The notes below the pieces were generated by a model. The model had not been told where the DNA came from. It ran no database searches and saw only the letters and a program-made list of their open reading frames with translations. A program made the translations under genes and the position numbers. From contig NZ_PUED01000001.1 in the NCBI RefSeq assembly GCF_003024925.1, positions 1 through 64,000 of the forward strand: a stretch of DNA of 64,000 nucleotides, read 5' to 3'. Positions 1 through 5,056 of this stretch are shown here, one piece after another. Within the stretch, counting starts at the first letter, position 1. Each line of letters begins with the position of its first letter. The DNA comes from Paramuribaculum intestinale. Lineage in GTDB: Bacteria; Bacteroidota; Bacteroidia; Bacteroidales; Muribaculaceae.

Positions 1-397
1 CGAGGCTGTCCTTCGAGTGAATGTACACACTGCCGAGCTCGCCGCGCATAAGGGCTTTGGCCAGCTTTTTTGAATCCACCGGGTCTGACTTCGAGACCTT
101 TTCCTTCTGGGTGGTCGGAACGTCAGCAGCATGTACCACGGTGCATTTTATACCAAGCTCAGTCAGGGCATAATAGGTCGAGAAGCCAGAAAACCCCGTC
201 TCGTAGGCTGCATGGTAGCTACCGTTAGGATAATGCTTGTTCAAATGTTCAAAGAGCTCTTTGGCCGAAGCCTTTTGAGTATGAGTGCGCATAAACCCAG
301 AGGGGGTGAGCACCGTGACACTCCATGTTCTCAGATGGACGTCAATACCAATAGAGATATTTTGTCCGCTGAAATCTTTTTTGTTACTTTGTACCAT
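1..397 (-). CDS. IS110-family transposase, N-terminal part
   Basis: The reverse strand from position 397 reads MVQSNKKDFSGQNISIGIDV and stays open to the window edge (132 codons). It shows the DEDD RuvC-like N-terminal domain of IS110 transposases: IGIDVH (first Asp), YETGFSGF (Glu), and ADVPTT followed by KSDPVDSKKLAKAL (third and fourth acidic positions). These enzymes recombine a circular intermediate into a target and in characterised cases are guided by a bridge (seeker) RNA. The C-terminal domain with the catalytic serine is not in the window, so integrity cannot be judged. The ATG at 397 is the first after a stop and fits the usual family N-terminus. Confidence 0.88.
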   Translation of the reverse strand, partial: MVQSNKKDFSGQNISIGIDVHLRTWSVTVLTPSGFMRTHTQKASAKELFEHLNKHYPNGSYHAAYETGFSGFSTYYALTELGIKCTVVHAADVPTTQKEKVSKSDPVDSKKLAKALMRGELGSVYIHSKDSL

Positions 398-545
398 AGA
401 CGTATCGGTTTTGCTGTTAATGTATTTTGCTTTTACAAATTTACATGCAATTGCCCTTACGTCTATCTTTTCTCCTCACTCCTCTCGGGGGAAAGCCTTA
501 GCGGCAAGGGGGCAGACAGCCCCCGTTGAGCGCCCCGTCAGCTAA
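398..545 (-). ncRNA. Candidate IS110 bridge-RNA region
   Basis: The 150 nt upstream of the transposase start code for nothing evident and contain a strong stem-loop at 508-524 (GGGGGC / GCCCCC, 5-nt loop) plus further G- and C-rich blocks at 480-540. In characterised IS110-group elements the non-coding end beside the transposase start encodes a structured bridge RNA with target- and donor-binding loops. That this copy does so is inference from position and structure; the loops cannot be assigned without both ends and the target site. Confidence 0.35.
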
Positions 546-1398
546 TCTGATGCAAACATAGTGACTTTCTATTATGGTCGATAATGATATATCCATAAGG
601 CTTGTCCTTTCGCCCGAAGAAAACAAGGTCGATGCCAAAGTTCTTCTTCAAGTCTGCCTGTAGTCCCTTTACATCGGTATTGACGTTACGATACTTCAAC
701 AGTAGAGCCTTTATCTCCCACTGTCGCTGACGGTTTCGTCTGCGCTCCGGGAAGGAATCTTCAATCTCAGAGACAGCAACCTTCATCTGGACGGTTCCCT
801 GCCTCTTTATATATAATGTGTCGTCCTTGACATAGCTCTCATACCCGAGGGAGGAGAGGAGAGCCTTGAACTGTGCCATCGAGGTGTAGCAGTAACCCTT
901 GGCTTTTTCCAAATCCTTCTCTGTTTTCTTCCGTGCGTCCTGGCCGAGAATCCTGTCGATTGCCCTTTGAGAGCGTATCCGCTCCTGACTGTCGTTAATC
1001 TTGGTTCCGTCCGGCGCGACCCTTGATGTGACGATGTGAATGTGATTGTTTTCCGTATCGCGGTGGGCATATACGAGCAACGGCTGACCCTCCTGACCAT
1101 ACCCCATCTCTTTGAGATAGGCGTGGGCGAAGTCGAGCAACTCGTCTTCTGTCATTTCCTTCCCTTTGCAGGATATTGCAAGATGAAATTGGGTCTGACG
1201 GATCCGCCCGTTCCGTTCTGAATAGGTCTGGAGATAAGAGCGCAGCTCTTCAGGAGCAGGCTTACCGAAGCTGTCTATGTCTTCGAGAATCCCGAAGTTC
1301 TTTATCTCGATAAGACGAGCCGTGCCTTTGGCAACCTTGCGCTCGTTGTAAAGAACGGCATGGAAGTTGGGACTGCCGGGAAGGATTGTTGCAATCAT
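538..1398 (-). CDS. Relaxase/mobilization nuclease, C-terminally truncated
   Basis: A 286-residue relaxase of the MobA/VirD2-like type (pfam Relaxase), which nicks oriT and pilots the strand during mobilization. The metal-binding histidine motif HRDTENNHIHIV is at residues 112-123, and Tyr17 in HAVLYNE is a candidate nucleophile. The frame is normal through KDKPYGYIIIDHNRKS and then ends in seven unrelated residues (LCLHQIS) exactly where the IS110 element begins, so the C-terminal portion has been cut off. The N-terminal catalytic domain is intact and might still nick. mobC lies upstream on the same strand, but a 309-nt gap separates them, which is unusual because such genes are normally adjacent or overlapping. 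Confidence 0.85.
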   Translation of the reverse strand: MIATILPGSPNFHAVLYNERKVAKGTARLIEIKNFGILEDIDSFGKPAPEELRSYLQTYSERNGRIRQTQFHLAISCKGKEMTEDELLDFAHAYLKEMGYGQEGQPLLVYAHRDTENNHIHIVTSRVAPDGTKINDSQERIRSQRAIDRILGQDARKKTEKDLEKAKGYCYTSMAQFKALLSSLGYESYVKDDTLYIKRQGTVQMKVAVSEIEDSFPERRRNRQRQWEIKALLLKYRNVNTDVKGLQADLKKNFGIDLVFFGRKDKPYGYIIIDHNRKSLCLHQIS

Positions 1399-1707
1399 GG
1401 TTCGTGAAATGTTGTACTTTGATTTATTACCCTTTGAATTATGGGGTATGAATCATATATTTCTTCATTACGACTGATGTGTTTTGGTTCCACGTCTTGT
1501 GGCGATATGGCTCTATGGGCTATAACTCATAAAATCATGTTGCACGATTTTTCAAGCATGAAGCCTGAATTTATAAATGAATATCTCTTGTGCCATGAAG
1601 TTTATACCCTTGAATAATACTTCATGCAATGCAGCGACAAGAATCATATTTCACAAAATTCTACATCACGTCCCGGAACATCATAATTTATGGACTATGG
1701 TGCGATA
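1399..1707. other. AT-rich non-coding gap between mobC and relaxase
   Basis: No open reading frame of note. It holds an inverted repeat at 1594-1626 and two copies of the word GAATCATAT (1450-1458 and 1641-1649); a third copy is at 2495-2503 in the other gap. Its role is unknown. It could be a mobilization or regulatory site, or the remnant of a lost gene. Confidence 0.5.
1594..1626. repeat. Inverted repeat CATGAAGT/ACTTCATG
   Basis: An 8-bp perfect inverted repeat (1594-1601 and 1619-1626) that can extend inward by TTAT/ATAA with one bulged base. It could be a protein-binding or nicking-region hairpin of the mobilization system; the function is inferred only from its position between mobC and the relaxase gene. 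Confidence 0.4.
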
Positions 1708-2103
1708 TTATTTGCCCCGATGAAGTAATGTGGCTTGTTTCGTTACGTCAAGAAGTGCGCTTCTGATGGCTGAAACTGTGCCCTCGATACCGCGTACCGC
1801 AGGAATGACTGTTTTCTCCAGATACGACTTACTCAGCAGACCTGCAACGGCAAGTTCGTTGGCTCTCTTGACCACCTGATTGAGATTGGCGGACAGATGG
1901 AACAGCTCGTTGTGATACTCGCGATATAGCTTGCCAAGCTCATTGATCAGCTCCAGCCGTCGTTTGGCATCTGTGTCTGAAAACTCTGCTACGGCATCCC
2001 GTATATACTGACTGACAGAGCGGTAGCCCTTTGATTTCTCCCTGATAAACTGCGCCTCGGCTTCCGTAAGGCGTAGTTCGATTCTCTTGATTCTACGGTT
2101 CAT
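1708..2103 (-). CDS. MobC-like relaxosome accessory protein
   Basis: A 131-residue protein beginning MNRRIKRIELRLTEAEAQFI with a ribbon-helix-helix-like N-terminus (basic strand, then the YRSVSQYIRDAV helix). Its middle segment, HLSANLNQVVKRANE, is the hallmark of bacterial mobilisation proteins (MobC family, L-x-NLNQ-x-AN). Such proteins bind oriT and help the relaxase open the DNA. It is transcribed toward the relaxase, with the probable oriT region upstream. The start is set by the first ATG and the basic N-terminus. Confidence 0.8.
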   Translation of the reverse strand: MNRRIKRIELRLTEAEAQFIREKSKGYRSVSQYIRDAVAEFSDTDAKRRLELINELGKLYREYHNELFHLSANLNQVVKRANELAVAGLLSKSYLEKTVIPAVRGIEGTVSAIRSALLDVTKQATLLHRGK

Positions 2104-2199
2104 TTTGACTGTGATTGCTGTTTACAGTGGGCCATATCCATCGGATTCTCGCCGGAGGCGAAACAGAGGCGGCAGCCTCCACCGCCGCGTAGCGGTCGG

Positions 2200-2259
2200 C
2201 AAGTGGCTTTTCAGAGGGCGAAATCCGGCAGGATTTTGTACGGCGAAAAGCACAACTTG
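2200..2259. repeat. Nested inverted repeats, candidate oriT
   Basis: Outer imperfect arms CAAGTGGCTTTTC (2200-2212) and GAAAAGCACAACTTG (2245-2259) enclose a perfect inner hairpin AAATCC-GGCA-GGATTT (2221-2236). A hairpin cluster just upstream of mobC and the relaxase gene is the usual place for an origin of transfer. No nick site can be named from the sequence alone. Confidence 0.4.
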
Positions 2260-2854
2260 CTTCCCAAAAACTGTAGAAAACGGCATATGCCCACAAGGTT
2301 CTCAGGAGCAAATCTACCGATTCCGGCCTGCTCCCATGGAAATGCACAACACTTTTCTCAAAAGACCGCGAGGCATGATTTATACTTCATACATAATGCC
2401 TTGTCGCAATATGAACATTCACATAATGTTTCAAGTGTCACCGGGATATAACCCAATACCACGAAACTTTATGCGATATGATACGATGGACTTTGAATCA
2501 TATCCCATAGGATAATACATCATTTTGCATATATCAAAATCTCACATATTATCGTATGGAATTTAGCGATGCGCAAAATCACGTTTCATGGAACATGAGT
2601 TAATGTGGTAATGTCGCATGAGCCTTGATTCGATGATTTATAACTTAAATGACGGGGATTTGAAAATCATAATCTTTAAAGCATGGTGTTTTATGTATCA
2701 ATTCATGGCATTTGTTTTGACGGTGCATAAGGGAATAAAAGAGCTTTCGTAAGCCTCTAAATTCACTCAATAGGATGCAATATCATTGTTGAAACGAGAA
2801 TGTCAGCGCCAATAAATTAATCACTTGATTTCGTGTGATTTATTGACTTGAAAA

Positions 2855-2886
2855 TTTGTTCAACTCGCTGATTTTTAGTATATTTG
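2855..2886 (+). promoter_or_regulatory. Bacteroidota-type promoter
   Basis: TTTG at 2855-2858, a 20-nt spacer, and TATATTTG at 2879-2886 match the Bacteroidota sigma consensus exactly. The expected transcript start is about 2891-2894, downstream of the ATG at 2888, which supports the later start at 2927 for the following gene. Confidence 0.75.
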
Positions 2887-2926
2887 CATGAGGGATACTC
2901 CCTCGGAAACCATAAAGAATACGATT

Positions 2927-3163
2927 ATGCCCGAGCTTCTATTATTCATATATCTCACTCTTTTCAACCTGCTGTTCAAGGGTGTCTGCTGGATAGTATT
3001 GACGCTGTTCCGCATTGCGCTCTTCATATTCCGTTGGACGATAGAAATTATAATCTATGCCATCCGCTTCCTTTATCGTCAGCTTTCCAAGGTGGCTGCA
3101 TGGGGATGGAGAAAGGGATTTACGCACTATCGCACCCGGTATTCTCGGCAGTTGACACCGTAA
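2927..3163 (+). CDS. Small basic membrane protein of the mobile element
   Basis: A 78-residue protein beginning MPELLLFIYLTLFNLLFKGV. It is a nearly continuous hydrophobic stretch (two probable transmembrane segments at about residues 2-30 and 32-48), followed by an aromatic, basic tail (WGWRKGFTHYRTRYSRQ). The ATG at 2927 is preferred over 2888 because the promoter places the transcript start after 2888. It is divergent from mobC and convergent with the integrase. I do not recognise the family; a role in maintenance or transfer of the element is only a guess. Confidence 0.6.
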   Translation: MPELLLFIYLTLFNLLFKGVCWIVLTLFRIALFIFRWTIEIIIYAIRFLYRQLSKVAAWGWRKGFTHYRTRYSRQLTP

Positions 3164-3180
3164 GACTACGACTTTAGGGA

Positions 3181-3214
3181 AATAAAAAAACCATGCCAGT
3201 CAATACGACCGGCA
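3181..3214 (-). terminator. Intrinsic terminator of the integrase gene
   Basis: On the reverse strand, a stem TGCCGGTC / GACTGGCA (3194-3201 with 3207-3214, one G-U pair) is followed by a run of T (complement of AAAAAAA at 3184-3190). It lies between the convergent integrase and small membrane protein genes. Confidence 0.65.
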
Positions 3215-3291
3215 CGGCAGGCAAGGAGATGTTTTGGGTCTGTTCCCTAATGTGGAGTTTTGAAGCTCGCTCTCACTCGGGCTTGGCAGGT

Positions 3292-4788
3292 TCAGAAGCC
3301 TTTTCCTTTGGTTCGCTCGTAAACCACCTCTTTCTGTGAATCGCAGTTGGTGATTCGGAACTGTACGGCGCAGCCTTCCGGAATATCGTCAGGGAACTGG
3401 GCTGCGAGAGCCTTGATTATTGAATCGACTGTGCCGAAGCCTATGTCTGTAAGTTCAGCGATGACTTTGCCTTTGAAGTAGGCACGTCCATATATCATCA
3501 TCTTCTTTGATATACGGAAGAGCTTGTCTTCTGTTTCCTCAAAGTCCTTGGCTTTTCCCTGCTTGCTCTTTTGGTCACTGAAGAAAACGAACTCGATGAC
3601 CTTGGCGTTGAGCCGCCATGCAGGAGAATAGTCGAGTTTGACGTAGCCTCGGGTCACTCTGAAACCGTGGCTATGGTTCATGCCGAACGCTACCTCGAAC
3701 AGATTCGCGTCACAGTCGTTCTGGGCTATGGTAGCCCATGTGTGACGGAACGTATAGCCGCTGTATTTCTTGTCCTTGTCGGTTATGCCCATATCCGTAC
3801 AAATCTTCTTTATTCCGGAATTGACGTTGGCATTGAAGCTGTCGGAATCGCAGTATCGCTGATGGAAGATGAAGAGATATTCGTCATCTTCTCCGGCGAG
3901 ATACTTGTCGAATATAGGCTGGATGAACGGTTCGACGCGCATTTCCATATACGCCTCGTCGGAACGACTGTGGCGGGTCTTTGCTCGCTTGTAATGAAGG
4001 ATGCCGTTGTAGTAGTCGACCTTCTTCATGTTGTAGAGATCAACTGTGTTGATGCCGCCGAGGCAAAGTACAAGTTTCGCCACGTCACGTCCGAACTCCG
4101 GCAGAGGGGACAGCATTTTTGATTTTGGCAGAGGACGGTTGAAGAACTCTCGACATTCCTCGGCACTGATTGCCTTTTGTTCAGCCTTGTCAGCCTTTGG
4201 GATGGAGACTTTCAACCATGGATTGAACTTGATACGGATTATCCCTTTCTCCTCATCGTTCAGTTCAAGGATAGCCGCCTTGAATATTTGACGGATGCAG
4301 ACGGGGTACATTTCCTTGCAACGCGCCTTGTTCATGAGCGACTTTATCCACTTCTGGAGTACTGTTGAAGAAAGGAACGAAAACATGATTTGGTTGGTGC
4401 CGAGGTATCGTTCCAGACTCTGCACAGCCATCTTGTAGTTCTTGGCGTTGCGCTCGTGACCTGAATTGATCATTCGGTTGATGTGGAGCTTCGCGTAGTC
4501 TGTGAAACTCGCATCGCTCTCTTTCGTCTGTAGGAATGACACAACTTCCTGAACAGTCCAGATAGACGTATCCTGAAGATTGAGACGACGTGTATAGTCG
4601 GAGATGAGCTGAGTACAGTAGCGTAGTACTTCGTTGTCGCGAATTTCCTTGGTCTTGGTCACCGAGGAGGGTGCGACTAGTTTGTCGGTTTTGATATACC
4701 CGGGTTTTCTGTTTTGTATGACCCGGATGTAGACGGGATAGTACCCGTCTGAGCGTTGCTTCTGAACGCATGGTCTTAGGGTTGCCAT
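3292..4788 (-). CDS. IntDOT-like tyrosine recombinase (integrase)
   Basis: A 498-residue site-specific integrase: an N-terminal arm-type domain (about 1-75), a SAM-like core-binding domain (about 90-205) and a catalytic domain (about 215-395). TFRHTWAT supplies Arg II (Arg348), MNHSHGFRVT gives His372, and Tyr382 in RGYVK is the nucleophile. The Arg I box reads GGINTVDL, with Asn247 where most family members have Arg, and the usual His three residues before Arg348 is Tyr. IntDOT of CTnDOT also lacks Arg I. About 100 residues beyond the catalytic Tyr form an extra C-terminal domain containing MMIYGRAYFKGKVIAELTD. It lies at the element end beside ppdK and is preceded by phased repeats. Confidence 0.88.
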   Translation of the reverse strand: MATLRPCVQKQRSDGYYPVYIRVIQNRKPGYIKTDKLVAPSSVTKTKEIRDNEVLRYCTQLISDYTRRLNLQDTSIWTVQEVVSFLQTKESDASFTDYAKLHINRMINSGHERNAKNYKMAVQSLERYLGTNQIMFSFLSSTVLQKWIKSLMNKARCKEMYPVCIRQIFKAAILELNDEEKGIIRIKFNPWLKVSIPKADKAEQKAISAEECREFFNRPLPKSKMLSPLPEFGRDVAKLVLCLGGINTVDLYNMKKVDYYNGILHYKRAKTRHSRSDEAYMEMRVEPFIQPIFDKYLAGEDDEYLFIFHQRYCDSDSFNANVNSGIKKICTDMGITDKDKKYSGYTFRHTWATIAQNDCDANLFEVAFGMNHSHGFRVTRGYVKLDYSPAWRLNAKVIEFVFFSDQKSKQGKAKDFEETEDKLFRISKKMMIYGRAYFKGKVIAELTDIGFGTVDSIIKALAAQFPDDIPEGCAVQFRITNCDSQKEVVYERTKGKGF

Positions 4789-4868
4789 AACTCTCTTGTT
4801 TGATATATGATTAATATTTGATGCCTGTGGGCTTTTTTTTATTAATCAGAGATTTACGGCTGATTAAA

Positions 4869-4935
4869 CGCTCTAAACACCGCTCTAAACACGCTCTAAG
4901 CAGAGGGGGTAAAAAGTCTAAGCAATTTCTAAACA
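4869..4935. repeat. Five phased TCTAARCA repeats upstream of the integrase
   Basis: TCTAAACA or TCTAAGCA starts at 4872, 4884, 4895, 4917 and 4928, spaced 12, 11, 22 and 11 nt, so all face nearly the same side of the helix. The first three are part of a longer unit, CGCTCTAARCA. A related TCTAAGAG is at 4981. The array is 80-145 nt upstream of the integrase start. Likely roles are arm-type integrase or directionality-factor sites, or an operator controlling int. Confidence 0.7.
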
Positions 4936-4990
4936 TTTACGTTCAAACTGCTCGGAAAGCGTGTCGGAATGAGCTGGAGGTCTAAGAGTA

Positions 4991-5034
4991 AATTAGGCCG
5001 TAACCCCTGCAAAGCAAGGTGTTACGACCTAATT
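4991..5034 (-). terminator. Long hairpin after ppdK
   Basis: Arms of 14 nt (4991-5004 and 5021-5034, AATTAGG...CCTAATT) pair with one G-U on the reverse strand. It sits just past the ppdK stop codon and probably ends or protects that transcript. There is no strong T run after it, so the terminator call is tentative. Confidence 0.55.
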
Positions 5035-5056
5035 GTCTGGTTTCAGTTACTAAGGA

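Larger units (their letters stand above)
1..545 (-). mobile_element. IS110-family insertion sequence, partial
   Basis: The transposase gene and about 150 nt of non-coding DNA upstream of its start form one end of an IS110-family element; the rest is beyond the left window edge. IS110 elements have no terminal inverted repeats and make no clear target duplication, so the exact end cannot be read from one copy. It is placed at about 540-565, where the relaxase reading frame stops matching its family. Confidence 0.6.
2104..2926. other. Non-coding region upstream of mobC
   Basis: About 820 nt without a convincing gene. Positions 2130-2290 are GC-richer and carry nested inverted repeats (annotated separately). 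Positions 2360-2850 are strongly AT-rich with many short CAT/ATG-containing words and one GAATCATAT. Open frames here (for example 2087-2515 on + and 2093-2347 on -) lack recognisable domains and normal composition. The far end holds the promoter of the small membrane protein. Confidence 0.55.
1..4980. mobile_element. End of an integrated mobilizable element
   Basis: A relaxase, a MobC-like protein and an IntDOT-like integrase lie together in DNA that is visibly more AT-rich, with long non-coding stretches, than the chromosomal genes from 5057 onward. The integrase sits at the right side, close to the 3' end of ppdK, which is the usual layout of the end of an integrated mobilizable element in Bacteroidales. 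The left end lies outside the window. The right limit (about 4940-4990, between the integrase repeats and the ppdK hairpin) is estimated, because no att direct repeat can be seen with only one end present. Confidence 0.75.

Noticed and set aside
131-529. A 132-codon forward frame over the IS110 end
   Set aside because: The reverse strand clearly encodes the IS110 transposase N-terminus with its acidic motifs.
2087-2515. A 142-codon forward frame upstream of mobC
   Set aside because: Irregular composition, overlaps the inverted repeats and has no family resemblance; treated as non-coding.
4869-4935. A short CRISPR-like array
   Set aside because: Units are only 8-12 nt, with spacing too short for spacers; better seen as protein-binding repeats.
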